64,000 nucleotides of DNA, from NCBI GenBank assembly GCA_903910555.1, contig CAIVZZ010000029.1:1-64000 (forward strand), written 5' to 3'. Both the position numbers and the translations under genes were made by a program. Below, piece by piece: positions 43,423 through 53,349 of this stretch. Positions within the stretch are counted from its first letter, which is position 1. Every line of letters starts with the position of its first letter. The stretch is from an uncultured Gemmatimonadota bacterium (GTDB lineage Bacteria; Gemmatimonadota; Gemmatimonadetes; Gemmatimonadales; Gemmatimonadaceae). Under the pieces are notes generated by a model. That model was not told where the DNA came from. It saw only the letters and a program-made list of their open reading frames with translations, and ran no database searches.

Positions 43423-44795
43423 TGCGAGCCCTGCTGGTGTGCGCCGCATACACCGGCGTTCTCGGCGCGCAGACGCCGCGGTCGCCGGCTGATTCAGTGC
43501 ATCTCACGCTTGAGCAAAGCCTCGCTCGCGCGCGCACACTTTCGACTGAAGTCCTCGTCGCATCAGACAGCCTCAGAGTGAGCGGCGCCCGTGTCCTCGC
43601 AGCGTACGGCGCGTTTCTGCCCGGCGTCACGGGCGGCGCGTACGCGTTGTCCGCGCAGGGCACGACGTTTCTGTCCGGCTCCGCGCTGCGAGCCTCGCAG
43701 GCTGGCTGGTACGCGGCTGAATACCAAGTCTCAACAGCGCTTAATATTTTCAACGGGCTGCGCGACCGCGCAGCGCTGAAGAGTTCGCGCTTTCTCCAGG
43801 ACGCCGCAGGATTTTCGCTCGAACAAGCGAAGCAGCGCATCACGTTCGACGTGCTGCAGTCGTACTTCCAGGTTGTGCTCGACCATGCGTTGATCGACGT
43901 CGCCAACTCGAATCTCGCGCTGTCGCGATCACGCCAGGCGCGCCTCGAAGGCCAGGTACAAGTCGGATTCCGATCCCCACCGGATCTGTTCCGCCAGCGC
44001 GCACAAACCGCGTCGGATGAAGCCGGCGTGATCGACATCCATGCCCGGGCGCAAACGGACCTCGTTGGTCTGCTCCGCCGCCTGCGCCTCGAGGCGACGC
44101 GCGAATATTCTGTGCTCGACCCGCAGCTCGACACGACATCGCTTGCGGCAGACGCGCTCGATATGTCGAGTCTGATCGCGCACGCGCTGGCGAGCCGGCC
44201 GGATTTGCTCGCGGCGCAGTCGCGTGCGTCCGCGGCGGCGGCGGCGATCGCCCAAGCCACCGGCGAATACCTCCCTCAAGTCGTGCTCGGCGCGGACTTC
44301 GGCGTCTACGGCCGCAACTACGAATGGGAACGGCTGAACGGAGTCAACGCGCTGAACGAGAGTCAGCGCGCGATAGGCTCGCAGCTCGACAGCCAGGGAT
44401 TGGGAGTAATCTCGCTCGGTGTCGTCGTGCCGATCTTCGACCGCTTCGCGACGCGATTCGATATTGAGAGAGCGCGCGCGACGTCGCACATCACGACGCT
44501 CGCCGCCGAAGACGCGCGCCTGCAAGTGCTCGGTGATGTGCGGCAGGCGACGGACGATTATCGGGCCGCCGTCCAGAAACTTCGCGCAACCGATGCGGGG
44601 CTCGCCTCGGCGCAAGAAGCGTTTGACGCGGTTTCCGCGCGATTCGATGTCGGCCTCGGAATCTTTCTTGATGTCGAAGCCGCACAGTCGGCGCTCTCGG
44701 AGGCGAAAGCGCAGCACGCCGCGGCCTCGGTGAACCTCGTGCTTCAGAAGCAGGTCCTGCGCTATGTCACTGGCACGCCGCTCGGAACGCCGTAG
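43419..44795 (+). CDS. TolC-family outer-membrane efflux channel
   Basis: A 458-residue outer-membrane factor with a signal peptide ending near GVLGAQTP (about residue 18). Two similar halves begin LTLEQSLARARTLSTEVLVA and LIAHALASRPDLLAAQSRAS, each followed by long coiled-coil helices, as in TolC/OprM trimers. It completes the tripartite pump encoded by this operon. Confidence 0.9.
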   Translation: MMRALLVCAAYTGVLGAQTPRSPADSVHLTLEQSLARARTLSTEVLVASDSLRVSGARVLAAYGAFLPGVTGGAYALSAQGTTFLSGSALRASQAGWYAAEYQVSTALNIFNGLRDRAALKSSRFLQDAAGFSLEQAKQRITFDVLQSYFQVVLDHALIDVANSNLALSRSRQARLEGQVQVGFRSPPDLFRQRAQTASDEAGVIDIHARAQTDLVGLLRRLRLEATREYSVLDPQLDTTSLAADALDMSSLIAHALASRPDLLAAQSRASAAAAAIAQATGEYLPQVVLGADFGVYGRNYEWERLNGVNALNESQRAIGSQLDSQGLGVISLGVVVPIFDRFATRFDIERARATSHITTLAAEDARLQVLGDVRQATDDYRAAVQKLRATDAGLASAQEAFDAVSARFDVGLGIFLDVEAAQSALSEAKAQHAAASVNLVLQKQVLRYVTGTPLGTP

Positions 44796-44814
44796 TCGCC
44801 ATTAGAGCATCTCC

Positions 44815-45651
44815 ATGACAACTCTCACCTTCGCCGCGCTGGTCGCGATCTGCTCTGTCGGCGCCGGGCTCATCGGCGCACTGACCGGCCTTGGCGGCGG
44901 AATCATTCTCGTGCCGCTGCTCACGCTCGGCTTCGGTGTGAATCTGCGCTACGCCGCCGGCGCATCGCTCGTGTCGGTGATTGCGACTTCGTCAGGGGCG
45001 GCAGCGAGCTTCGTTCGCGACGGCTACGCGAATATTCGGCTCGGCATGCTGCTCGAAGTCGCAACGACACTGGGCGCAGTGGCCGGCGCGGTGCTCGCCG
45101 GATATGCGTCTACTCGATCGATCGAAATAATCTTCGGCATCGTGTTGCTCTACTCAGCGTTTCGCTCGATCAAGGCGGACGCCGACGCGCGCCGAAGCGA
45201 GCCGCCGGATCCCATCGCGACACGGCTGCGGCTCGACGGGACTTTTCCGGGCCCAAACGGACCGCAATCGTACACGGTTCATCGCGTTCCGCTTGGATTC
45301 AGCATTATGGCGCTCGCCGGTGTGCTCTCCGGATTGCTCGGGGTTGGCTCGGGCGCTGTGAAAGTGCTCGCGATGGACCAAGCGATGCGCCTGCCGCTCA
45401 AGGTGTCGACGACGACCAGCAACTTTATGATTGGCGTGACGGCTGCCGCGAGTGCCGGCGTGTATTTGCGCCGCGGCTATATCGACCCGGTGCTCGCCTT
45501 TCCGGTTGTACTCGGCGTTCTGGCGGGCGCGATGATCGGCGCGAGACTGCTGCCCAACATTCGCGTCTCTGCGCTGCGAAAGGTGTTCGGGATTGCGATC
45601 GCCGCGCTCGCGGTCGAGATGATTGTGAGTGGCGTGAGAGGCGGTTCGTGA
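44815..45651 (+). CDS. TauE/SafE-family sulfite/anion exporter
   Basis: A 278-residue membrane protein with about eight helices in two repeats. GALTGLGGGIILVPLLTL and the second-half GVLSGLLGVGSGAVKVLAM are the paired family motifs. Members move sulfite, sulfonates or other small anions; the substrate here is not known. It follows the efflux operon by 19 bases and overlaps the DUF1634 gene by 4 bases. Confidence 0.9.
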   Translation: MTTLTFAALVAICSVGAGLIGALTGLGGGIILVPLLTLGFGVNLRYAAGASLVSVIATSSGAAASFVRDGYANIRLGMLLEVATTLGAVAGAVLAGYASTRSIEIIFGIVLLYSAFRSIKADADARRSEPPDPIATRLRLDGTFPGPNGPQSYTVHRVPLGFSIMALAGVLSGLLGVGSGAVKVLAMDQAMRLPLKVSTTTSNFMIGVTAAASAGVYLRRGYIDPVLAFPVVLGVLAGAMIGARLLPNIRVSALRKVFGIAIAALAVEMIVSGVRGGS

Positions 45652-46049
45652 CCGACCCGGCCCACAGCGACGCTGCACAATCCGAGGCGCGATTCGTCGA
45701 GCGGTTGGTCAGCGTCGTATTGCGCGGCGGCGTTCTCGCGGCGGCCGCGGTCACCGCCGTTGGCGGCGCGGTTTATCTCTCGCGACACGCAGCCGAACCC
45801 GTGAACTTCCGGGTCTTCAACGGCGAACCTGCCACGCTGAGGACGCTGCCGGGAATCGTGCACGGGGCGGCAGCATTTCGCGGCGAGTGGATCATCGCGC
45901 TCGGACTGTTGCTCCTGATCGCTACGCCGGTCGCTCGCGTTGCGGTGCTGCTTATTGCGTTCGCCCGGGAGCGTGACCGGTTGTACGTGGCAGTGAGCGC
46001 GCTGGTTCTGGCGGTACTGCTTGTCAGTGCATTCGACGGCAGGGTGTAG
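45648..46049 (+). CDS. DUF1634 membrane protein, TauE/SafE partner
   Basis: A 133-residue protein with three membrane segments (about 23-44, 81-106 and 113-129). LVSVVLRGGVLAAAAVTAVG and the later LLIATPVARVAVLLIAFARE match the DUF1634 pattern. DUF1634 genes commonly follow TauE/SafE genes, as here with a 4-base overlap. Function is unknown; an accessory subunit of the exporter is likely. Confidence 0.88.
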   Translation: MTDPAHSDAAQSEARFVERLVSVVLRGGVLAAAAVTAVGGAVYLSRHAAEPVNFRVFNGEPATLRTLPGIVHGAAAFRGEWIIALGLLLLIATPVARVAVLLIAFARERDRLYVAVSALVLAVLLVSAFDGRV

Positions 46050-46220
46050 CCGCTAGGGCAAACCGCCGTTTTGACAGGCCGAATCGCCTCTAACAACTCA
46101 TTTTTTCAGCCACTTTGGCCGCGATTTATGGCCCTTTCCTTGCTCTTTAAGCCGGCCATCGGGTGCCCCATCTCGGAGGGCTCCCACTAACTCACGATCA
46201 AAACAACTCTTGAGGATCGA

Positions 46221-48146
46221 ATGGCTGACAAGGTGATTGGAATCGACCTGGGCACAACCAACTCCGTCGTTGCAGTGATGGAGGGTGGCGACCCTGTTGT
46301 GATCCCGAACGCCGAAGGCGGACGCACCACGCCGTCCGTCGTCGGCTTCAGCAAAGATGGCGAGCGTCTCGTCGGTCAGATCGCGAAACGCCAGGCCGTC
46401 ACCAACCCGCAGAATACCGTCTTCTCGATCAAGCGCTTCATGGGCCGCAAAATGCCCGAAGTGACCGAGGAGATTAAGCGCGTCCCGTACGCCGTGAAGA
46501 GCGGCACGAATGACGTCGCCGCCGTCGAAGTTCAGGGCAAGCGCTACACGCCGCCCGAAATCTCGGCGATGATTCTTCAGAAAATGAAGCAGACCGCAGA
46601 AGACTACCTCGGTCATCCGGTGACCAAGGCTGTCGTCACGGTGCCTGCGTATTTCAACGACTCGCAGCGTCAGGCCACGAAGGACGCCGGCAAGATCGCA
46701 GGCTTGGACGTGCTCCGCATTATCAACGAGCCGACCGCAGCGGCACTCGCATACGGCCTCGACAAGCAGGGCAAGAAAGACGAAAAAGTCGCCGTGTTCG
46801 ACTTGGGCGGCGGCACGTACGACATCTCCGTGCTCGAGCTCTACGAAGTTGACGGCGCCAAGCAGTTCGAAGTGAAGTCGACCAACGGCGACACGCACTT
46901 GGGCGGCGACGACTTCGACCAGCGCGTCATCGACTGGCTCGTTGCCGAGTTCAAGAAGGATCAGGCGATTGATCTCTCGAAAGATCCGATGGCGCTTCAG
47001 CGCTTGAAGGAAGCCGCCGAGAAAGCAAAGATCGAGCTCTCCGGCACGATGACGACGGACATCAATCTTCCGTTCATCACCGCCGATGCATCGGGTCCGA
47101 AGCATCTGAACTATCAGCTCACGCGCGCGAAGTTCGAGCAGCTCGTTGACGATCTGGTGCAGCGCACGCTTGAGCCAATGAAAAAGGCGCTGGCCGACGC
47201 GAAGATGTCGCCGTCGGAGATCGACGAGATTCTGCTCGTCGGTGGATCGACCCGTATCCCCAAGGTGCAGGAAGTGGTGAAGGCCTTCTTCGGCAAGGAG
47301 CCGAACAAGGGCGTGAACCCGGACGAAGTCGTGGCGGTTGGCGCGGCGATTCAGGGCGCAGTGCTCACGGGCGAGCAGAAGGACGTTCTGCTGCTGGATG
47401 TCAGCCCGCTGTCGCTCGGCATCGAGACGCTGGGCGGAGTCACCACGGTGCTCATCCCGCGCAACACGACAATCCCGACGAAGAAATCAGAAACGTTCTC
47501 CACCGCGGACGACAACCAGACAACGGTTGAGATCCACGTGCTGCAGGGCGAGCGCGATCTTGCCGTCTACAACAAGACCATCGGAAAATTCCAGCTCACC
47601 GGAATTCCGCCGGCACCGCGCGGCATGCCTCAGGTCGAAGTCACGTTCGACATCGACGCAAACGGCATCCTGCACGTCGCCGCGAAGGACAAGGCGACCG
47701 GCAAGGAACAGAAGATTCGCATTGAAGCATCGAGCGGCCTCTCCGACGGCGAGGTCGACCGCATGGTGAAGGACGCCGAGGCGAACGCGGCTGAGGACAA
47801 GCGCAAACGCGAGGAGATCGACACGCGTAATCGTCTTGACACACTCGCATATCAGGTTGAGAAGGAATCAAAGGAGTGGTCGGACAAGGTTCCGGCCGAG
47901 CTCAAGACTCGTCTCGATGCAGCCATCGAGCGCGCACGCAAGGCGCACAAGGGCGACGACATGAACGAGATCAAGGGCGCGCTGGATGAACTGAACGCGG
48001 CGTTCCAGGCGGCAGGTCAGGCGGTGTACGCGGCGCAGGCTGCGCAGCCGTCGGCAGATGCGCCTGCCGCTGAAGGTTCCACCGAAGCGAAGAAAGAAGA
48101 AGTCGCCGACGCGGATTACGAAATCGTAGACGAAGCGAAGAAGTAA
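46221..48146 (+). CDS. dnaK: Chaperone DnaK (Hsp70)
   Basis: A 641-residue Hsp70. The ATPase domain begins [20 protein letters not shown] and contains [15 protein letters not shown] and [16 protein letters not shown]. The substrate domain follows [18 protein letters not shown], and the C-terminus ends in an Ala-rich tail. grpE and dnaJ are not adjacent. Upstream, TTGACA at 46071 is a consensus -35 hexamer without a good -10. CCCCATCT at 46166 resembles a heat-shock sigma -10, but its -35 partner is too far. No CIRCE element is present. Confidence 0.98.
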   Translation: MADKVIGIDLGTTNSVVAVMEGGDPVVIPNAEGGRTTPSVVGFSKDGERLVGQIAKRQAVTNPQNTVFSIKRFMGRKMPEVTEEIKRVPYAVKSGTNDVAAVEVQGKRYTPPEISAMILQKMKQTAEDYLGHPVTKAVVTVPAYFNDSQRQATKDAGKIAGLDVLRIINEPTAAALAYGLDKQGKKDEKVAVFDLGGGTYDISVLELYEVDGAKQFEVKSTNGDTHLGGDDFDQRVIDWLVAEFKKDQAIDLSKDPMALQRLKEAAEKAKIELSGTMTTDINLPFITADASGPKHLNYQLTRAKFEQLVDDLVQRTLEPMKKALADAKMSPSEIDEILLVGGSTRIPKVQEVVKAFFGKEPNKGVNPDEVVAVGAAIQGAVLTGEQKDVLLLDVSPLSLGIETLGGVTTVLIPRNTTIPTKKSETFSTADDNQTTVEIHVLQGERDLAVYNKTIGKFQLTGIPPAPRGMPQVEVTFDIDANGILHVAAKDKATGKEQKIRIEASSGLSDGEVDRMVKDAEANAAEDKRKREEIDTRNRLDTLAYQVEKESKEWSDKVPAELKTRLDAAIERARKAHKGDDMNEIKGALDELNAAFQAAGQAVYAAQAAQPSADAPAAEGSTEAKKEEVADADYEIVDEAKK

Positions 48147-48160
48147 GTCGTAGGTTTAAC

Positions 48161-48193
48161 GGCGCCGGCGCGGAAACTTTCCGCGCCGGCGCC
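48161..48193 (+). terminator. Terminator after dnaK
   Basis: GGCGCCGGCGCGGAAA and TTTCCGCGCCGGCGCC form a perfect, very GC-rich stem starting 14 bases past the dnaK stop. There is no long T-run after it. Confidence 0.65.
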
Positions 48194-48261
48194 GGGTCTA
48201 ATCAGTGGTAGTATTGTTCAGTGGTTGTCCAACCGATTCAACCGTAGCGAAGGAAAAAACC

Positions 48262-49815
48262 ATGACCATCCATCTATCCAAATCCAAAATCCTTGCAGTG
48301 GGCGCCGTTGCGTTCATCGCCGGCATTTTCTTCGCGTCGTCCATGAACTGGACGCGCATTCTGGGAGCGCAGGGCAAAGTCTCCGGGCGTTCGGCGCTCG
48401 TGTCGAACGCCGCGCTCGAAGATTCGCAGAACGCATTCGTTTCAGTTGCTGAGCGTGTAACACCCGCAGTGGTCTCGGTGACAGCAGAGCGCGCGGCACA
48501 TCCCGTGGCGCAGCGCAACAACCGCCTGAGCCAGATTCCGCCGGAGATGCGGCAGTTCTTCCAGGAGCCGCAGGATGCCGGCCCGCAGGAAGCGCAGGGG
48601 TCGGGCTTCATCGTGAGCAAAGACGGCTACATCCTCACGAACAATCATGTTGTCGATGGCGCGGACAAAGTCACGATCGAACTGCTCGATCATCGTCAGT
48701 TCAAGGCGAAGGTCGTCGGCCATGATCCTCAGACAGATGTCGCGGTTCTGAAAATCGACGCGACCGATCTGCCCACCGTAGTGCTCGGCGACGACAGCAA
48801 GACACGCGTCGGCGAGTGGGCGCTCGCAATCGGCAATCCGTTCGGTCTCGACTTCACCGTCACGGCCGGCATCATCAGCGCCAAGGGACGCACGAACGAA
48901 CTCCGCGGCCTGAACAGAAACGACTACAGAATTCAGGACTTTATCCAGACCGATGCCGCAATCAATCCGGGCAACTCGGGTGGACCGCTGATGAACATCC
49001 GCGGCGAAGTCGTCGGCATCAACACGGCGATCGCGAGCGAGACCGGTTCGTACACGGGCTACGGTTTCGCGATTCCGATCACGCTCGCGAAGACGGTGAT
49101 GGATGACATCATCTCTCACGGTCGCGTGCGCCGCGCAATCCTCGGCGCGCGAATCAATGATGTGAGCGCCGAAGACGCGGGCGTTGCAAAGCTCAAGGAC
49201 CTCAACGGCATCGTGGTGGTTTCGTTCACCGAAGGCAGTCCCGCGGAGAAGGCCGGCATGGAGCCGGGCGACGTCGTGGTGAAGATCGACGGCAAGCAGG
49301 TTGATCGTGTGAGCGAGTTGCAGCGTCTCATTCGCACCCATCAGCCGGGGGACGTCGTCAATCTCGAGGCCGTTCGCTTTGGCGATCACAAAGACTTCAA
49401 GGTCAAGCTGATCGAGGCGCCGAGCGACGAGGCTGTCGTGGCGTCTGCCGGCGGTGCAGCGCCAAAGGAAGCCGCGCCGACACCTGTGACCATGCCGGCC
49501 AAAAAGCTCGGTATCGTGGTTGAGGCACTGACGCCGGAGATCATCAAGGCAACCGGCGCGTCGGCAACTGTCCATGGCGTCGCGGTCAGTTCAGTTGAGC
49601 GCGATGGCCCGGCGATTCTCAAGCTGAGCCGCGGCGACATCATCACGGCGGTGACCTATCCGTTGCCGGCGACACCCGTGCGCAGTGTGGAGGATCTCCA
49701 GCGTGCGCTTTCGAAGGCGAAGGATGGCGACTTCATCCAGCTCTCCGTCGATCGCGTGTCAGACAGCGCGGGGCACCACTCGAACGTCGTTGTGAGCATC
49801 CGCGTCGGGAACTAA
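48262..49815 (+). CDS. degP: HtrA/DegP-family periplasmic serine protease
   Basis: A 517-residue envelope quality-control protease. An uncleaved-looking N-terminal membrane segment (about 10-26) may anchor it. The catalytic triad is His129 (TNNHVVDG), Asp159 (QTDVAVLK) and Ser239 in NPGNSGGPLM. PDZ domains follow at about 285-375 and 405-505. AAGGAA upstream supports the ATG at 48262. Its placement right after dnaK groups two protein-folding stress genes, though a terminator separates them. Confidence 0.92.
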   Translation: MTIHLSKSKILAVGAVAFIAGIFFASSMNWTRILGAQGKVSGRSALVSNAALEDSQNAFVSVAERVTPAVVSVTAERAAHPVAQRNNRLSQIPPEMRQFFQEPQDAGPQEAQGSGFIVSKDGYILTNNHVVDGADKVTIELLDHRQFKAKVVGHDPQTDVAVLKIDATDLPTVVLGDDSKTRVGEWALAIGNPFGLDFTVTAGIISAKGRTNELRGLNRNDYRIQDFIQTDAAINPGNSGGPLMNIRGEVVGINTAIASETGSYTGYGFAIPITLAKTVMDDIISHGRVRRAILGARINDVSAEDAGVAKLKDLNGIVVVSFTEGSPAEKAGMEPGDVVVKIDGKQVDRVSELQRLIRTHQPGDVVNLEAVRFGDHKDFKVKLIEAPSDEAVVASAGGAAPKEAAPTPVTMPAKKLGIVVEALTPEIIKATGASATVHGVAVSSVERDGPAILKLSRGDIITAVTYPLPATPVRSVEDLQRALSKAKDGDFIQLSVDRVSDSAGHHSNVVVSIRVGN

Positions 49816-49839
49816 CCGGCTCGATATCGCCAGGAAGTT

Positions 49840-49869
49840 CGAAGGGGCCGCCGAGTGGCGGCCCCTTCG
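49840..49869 (+). terminator. Terminator after degP
   Basis: CGAAGGGGCCGCC (49840-49852) pairs perfectly with GGCGGCCCCTTCG (49857-49869) around a GAGT loop, 24 bases past the degP stop. Confidence 0.8.
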
Positions 49870-49941
49870 TAATTTGTCGCTCATGCTAGCCGCTCTGGTC
49901 GTGCAGGACTAACATAGGTCGTCCTGCCACCGAGGTTCGTC

Positions 49942-51144
49942 ATGCGTCACGCTCGACTGCTCGCCGCACTCGTCTTGCTCAGCGCGCCGGTTTCGCTCCG
50001 CGGCCAGGGCGACGTCATTCTCATCCGCGGCGCCACGATTCATCCGGCCTCGGGCGCGCCAATCCCGAACGGCTCGATTCTCATTCGCGACGGAAAGATC
50101 GCGGCCGTCGGCACTTCGGTCGCTGCGCCGGCAGGCGCGCTCATCATCGAAGCCGCGGGAAAAGATGTGATCCCCGGAATGATCGACAACCACTCACACA
50201 TCGGCGCACGAGCCAGCGATCTCAACGACTCACCGATGGTGGTCGGACCGCAGCACCGTTTCATGGACGCGCTCGACCTGAACGACACCGATTTTAAAGA
50301 CGCGGTGACCGGCGGTGTGACGACGGTGGTCACAGGTCCCGGCAGCGGCGAGAACGTCAGCGGAATGGCGATCGTCATCAAAACATTCGGCGACAACCTC
50401 GCACATCGCCTCCTGCTTGAAAAAGGCGGGATGAAGTTTGCGATGGGCGCCAAGTCGCGTGACCGGTACCCGACCACGACGATGGGAGTTGCCGCGAACC
50501 TGCGGCAGTATCTGATCAAGACGCAGGAGTACATCGCCGCGCAGAAAAAATTCATCGACGACGGCCAAAAGGGGACGCCACCGGCACGCGATCTCGGCTA
50601 CGAGGCGATGACCGACGTGCTCACGCATAAGACCTATGTGCGCGCGCACGTCCATGCCGCGACGGATATCATGACGCTGCTCCGCCTCAAGGACGAGTTT
50701 GGTTTCGAACTCACGCTGCATCACGCGACCGAGGCGTACAAAGTGGCCGCCGAAGTTGCGAAGCGCGGCGTGTCCGCGGTCGTGCTTCCGCTCGGCCCGC
50801 GCATCGGAATCACCGACGACGCGATGGCCGGCCCATACGTTCTGTGGAAGGCGGGCGTGAAGATCGCGCTGCACACCGACGCTCCGGTGATCGACGAGAA
50901 ATGGCTCCGGCTCTGCGCCGCACTCGTGATGCGTTACGGCATCCCTGAAGAAGAGGCGCTGAAGATGGTGACGCTCAACGCCGCGCAAATCGCGCGTGTG
51001 AGCGACCGTGTCGGCAGTCTCGAAGTTGGCAAAGACGCCGACGTAGTCATCTTCAACGGCGCCTGGTACGAGCCGCGCTCGCGTGTGGACGTGGTGGTTG
51101 GCGACGGGAAGGTCATTTACGATCGCGCGAAGGAGGGCAACTAA
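49942..51144 (+). CDS. Secreted amidohydrolase
   Basis: A 400-residue amidohydrolase-superfamily enzyme with a signal peptide ending near SLRGQGD (residue 22). The metal site is visible: His84 and His86 in GMIDNHSHIG, His236/His238 in RAHVHAATDI, His260/His261 in LHHATEAY, and His311 and Asp313 in LHTDAPV. GSLEVGKDADVVIF is the usual C-terminal composite-domain motif. Related enzymes hydrolyse dipeptides, hydantoins or other cyclic amides; the substrate is not evident. It ends one base before the paralogous next gene. Confidence 0.88.
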   Translation: MRHARLLAALVLLSAPVSLRGQGDVILIRGATIHPASGAPIPNGSILIRDGKIAAVGTSVAAPAGALIIEAAGKDVIPGMIDNHSHIGARASDLNDSPMVVGPQHRFMDALDLNDTDFKDAVTGGVTTVVTGPGSGENVSGMAIVIKTFGDNLAHRLLLEKGGMKFAMGAKSRDRYPTTTMGVAANLRQYLIKTQEYIAAQKKFIDDGQKGTPPARDLGYEAMTDVLTHKTYVRAHVHAATDIMTLLRLKDEFGFELTLHHATEAYKVAAEVAKRGVSAVVLPLGPRIGITDDAMAGPYVLWKAGVKIALHTDAPVIDEKWLRLCAALVMRYGIPEEEALKMVTLNAAQIARVSDRVGSLEVGKDADVVIFNGAWYEPRSRVDVVVGDGKVIYDRAKEGN

Positions 51145-51145
51145 C

Positions 51146-52438
51146 ATGACCCGTCGCACCATCGCTCCTATTGCAGCCGTCGTCGCGCTGCTGCTCGCTG
51201 CGCTGTCGCTCTCGCCGCGCTCGCTCGTTGCGCAGGAAAAGGTGATCGCCATTCGCGGCGGCACTGTGCTTCCGATCAGCGGTCCGCCGATCGCAAACGG
51301 CATCGTCATCATCCGCGGCACGAAGATCGCCGCTGTCGGTGCGGGGATCGCCATTCCGGCGGGCGCCGAGATCGTCGACGCCACGGGGAAGTACGTGATG
51401 CCGGGCGTGATCGACGCAGCGTCGCAAATCGGAATCGATGCCAGCGATCAGAACGAGGCGAGCGACCCAATCACTCCCGCGCTGCGCGCGTTCGAGAGCT
51501 ACAATCCGTTTGGCACGCTGGGTTTGGGAAAACCCGGTCCGCTGCGGAACACCGAACTGCTCGCCGGCGGCGTGACCACTATGTATGTGAGTCCGGCCGA
51601 CGCGACGATTGTCGGCGGCCAGGGATTCGTCGTGAAGACCGCGGGGAACACGCTCGACGCGCTCGTCGTGCGCGACCCGGCGGCAATGGATATGACGCTC
51701 GGCACGCCGCCCAAAACCGCGGCGCGCGCGCGGAACCGCGATCCATACACGCGCATGGCCGAGGTCGCGCTGATCCGGCAGGCGTTGATCAAGGCGCAGG
51801 AGTATCAGCGCAACAAACAGGCGAGGCCAGAGCTTCCGCGCGACCTCGGCAACGAGGCGTTCGGTGCGATGCTGCGGCGCGAGATTCCCGCGCGCATCCA
51901 GGCGAACAACGCAACGGATATCCGGTCAGCGCTAAGGCTCGGCGAAGAATTCGGCATCGACGTGATCATCGACGGCGGCGCGATGGCGTACGAGTTCAGA
52001 GATGAACTCGCGGCGAAACACATTCCGGTTATCCTCGGACAGGTCTCGCATCAGTACATCAGCAACGAGGAGGTCCCGGACAAAACGGACTATCCTCCCG
52101 CAGACGAGCGACTTGCTGCACGCCTTACCGCGGCGGGTGTCACGACGGCGATCGCGACGTTCTCGCGCGCGTTTGGCTCGCTCGCGCCGTCGGGGAGCGG
52201 CAAATGGCTGCTGATAGACGCGGCGATCTCGGCGGGCTACGGCATGTCGGACGCGGACGTGTTGAAAGCGGTGACGCTGGTGCCGGCCACGATCCTCGGT
52301 GTCGCGAAGCGCGTTGGGTCGCTCGAGGCCGGCAAGGACGCCGACGTCATCATCCTCGACGGGCCGCCGCTGAGTGTGAAGACATGGGTGCAGCGGACGT
52401 ACGTCAATGGTGAACTGGTGCACCGGCGTGCGCCTTGA
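51146..52438 (+). CDS. Amidohydrolase-like protein lacking the metal ligands (probable pseudoenzyme)
   Basis: A 430-residue secreted paralog of the preceding enzyme, with a signal peptide ending near SLVAQEK (residue 31). It keeps the fold markers VMPGVID, ARIQANNATDI and GSLEAGKDADVIIL. The first paralog's HxH becomes A92-S-Q94, RAHVH becomes R-I-Q252-A-N254, LHHAT becomes I-D276-G-G-A, and LHTDAP becomes TFSRAF. All candidate metal ligands are therefore gone, although the frame is intact and long. A non-catalytic partner of the upstream enzyme is the simplest idea. GGAGG lies about 13 bases upstream of the ATG. Confidence 0.85.
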   Translation: MTRRTIAPIAAVVALLLAALSLSPRSLVAQEKVIAIRGGTVLPISGPPIANGIVIIRGTKIAAVGAGIAIPAGAEIVDATGKYVMPGVIDAASQIGIDASDQNEASDPITPALRAFESYNPFGTLGLGKPGPLRNTELLAGGVTTMYVSPADATIVGGQGFVVKTAGNTLDALVVRDPAAMDMTLGTPPKTAARARNRDPYTRMAEVALIRQALIKAQEYQRNKQARPELPRDLGNEAFGAMLRREIPARIQANNATDIRSALRLGEEFGIDVIIDGGAMAYEFRDELAAKHIPVILGQVSHQYISNEEVPDKTDYPPADERLAARLTAAGVTTAIATFSRAFGSLAPSGSGKWLLIDAAISAGYGMSDADVLKAVTLVPATILGVAKRVGSLEAGKDADVIILDGPPLSVKTWVQRTYVNGELVHRRAP

Positions 52439-52474
52439 GAAGCGTGCATTGGTTTTCGATGTGATCAAACCGCT

Positions 52475-52957
52475 ATGACGAGGCACGCAATCGTCGCAAC
52501 GCTCGACGTGGTTTTGCTGATTGCGTTTCTCGCGCTGGAGACGCCCGGCGCGTCCACCGGATTCAAGTTCCACGAGTGGGTCGGGATCGCATTCGTGGGA
52601 TTCTTCGTTGTGCACGTGGCACTCTCGTGGAGTTGGATCTCCGGTACGATCGGGCGGCTCCGCCAGGATGCAGTTCCGCGCATCAGGGTGAACTTCGTCC
52701 TGAACGCCGCATTGTTTGTCATGGCGCTCGTCGCGATCGTTTCAGGGTTTCTCGTTTCCGATTATTTGCTGCCGTCGGCGCACTTGACGACGAGCGATGA
52801 CCCGCGCTGGCGGAACGTGCACAACATGACGGCCTCGTTCCTGCTCGCCGTCGTGGGGCTCCACATTGCGCTCAACTGGAACTGGATCAAGGGCGCATTT
52901 CGGCGATACATGACAAGGCAGTCGAGTCGCGACATTGGCGGGGAGAGCGACTCGTGA
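52475..52957 (+). CDS. DUF4405-type membrane protein
   Basis: A 160-residue protein with four membrane helices. HEWVGIAFVGFFVVHVALSW and HNMTASFLLAVVGLHIALNW contain paired histidines spaced like those of b-type heme-binding four-helix membrane proteins. This matches DUF4405. A redox role is possible but unproven. Its stop overlaps the following small gene by 4 bases. Confidence 0.75.
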   Translation: MTRHAIVATLDVVLLIAFLALETPGASTGFKFHEWVGIAFVGFFVVHVALSWSWISGTIGRLRQDAVPRIRVNFVLNAALFVMALVAIVSGFLVSDYLLPSAHLTTSDDPRWRNVHNMTASFLLAVVGLHIALNWNWIKGAFRRYMTRQSSRDIGGESDS

Positions 52958-53274
52958 GCGCGGCCGTGATCGATCGCGCCGAACGAAGTCGCCGCCGATT
53001 TCGATTGCTCGAGCTCACGGTGGTCGTTCTCGCCCTCTTTCCGTTCAGCATCTTTGCGCTTCGCAGCAGCGATGGCTCAGGGCCTCGCCTCGTAAGCACG
53101 GGCCGTCCTGGCCGTGCGCCGGTTCGACGCGAACTGACGAGAACTGAGCTCCGGGACCGCCGGGCACGGACGCAGCCTACGCTGGCGGACGCGTTGCTCG
53201 ATGTCTCCATCCAACTCGTGTGGATCGGGCTGGCGGCGTGGCTTGGGCGGCGCTGGTTCGCATTGCGCCTCTGA
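52954..53274 (+). CDS. Small two-helix membrane protein, unknown
   Basis: A 106-residue protein begins with GTG inside the end of the DUF4405 gene. Hydrophobic segments lie near residues 19-36 (LELTVVVLALFPFSIFAL) and 83-100 (LLDVSIQLVWIGLAAWLG), separated by an Arg-rich stretch of about 45 residues. No family was recognised. The 4-base overlap suggests it works with the DUF4405 protein. Confidence 0.6.
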   Translation: MSAAVIDRAERSRRRFRLLELTVVVLALFPFSIFALRSSDGSGPRLVSTGRPGRAPVRRELTRTELRDRRARTQPTLADALLDVSIQLVWIGLAAWLGRRWFALRL

Positions 53275-53349
53275 TCGGCCAGCCGGGTCATCGCGCGCAG
53301 GGCCATTCGGCTTGCGTAAGCCGTTCGCAAATCAGAACTTTCGGGCTAC

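Noticed and set aside
46050-46220. CIRCE or sigma-32 promoter for dnaK
   Set aside because: No TTAGCACTC/GAGTGCTAA palindrome exists. CCCCATCT at 46166 has no CTTGAA partner at 13-17 bases; the nearest CTTGCT is 21 bases away.
46098-47105. Open frame of 335 codons opposite dnaK
   Set aside because: It is a mirror of dnaK coding sequence with no domain signature.
50230-51384. Open frame of 384 codons opposite the two amidohydrolase genes
   Set aside because: It spans the junction of two well-supported genes and has no motif of its own.
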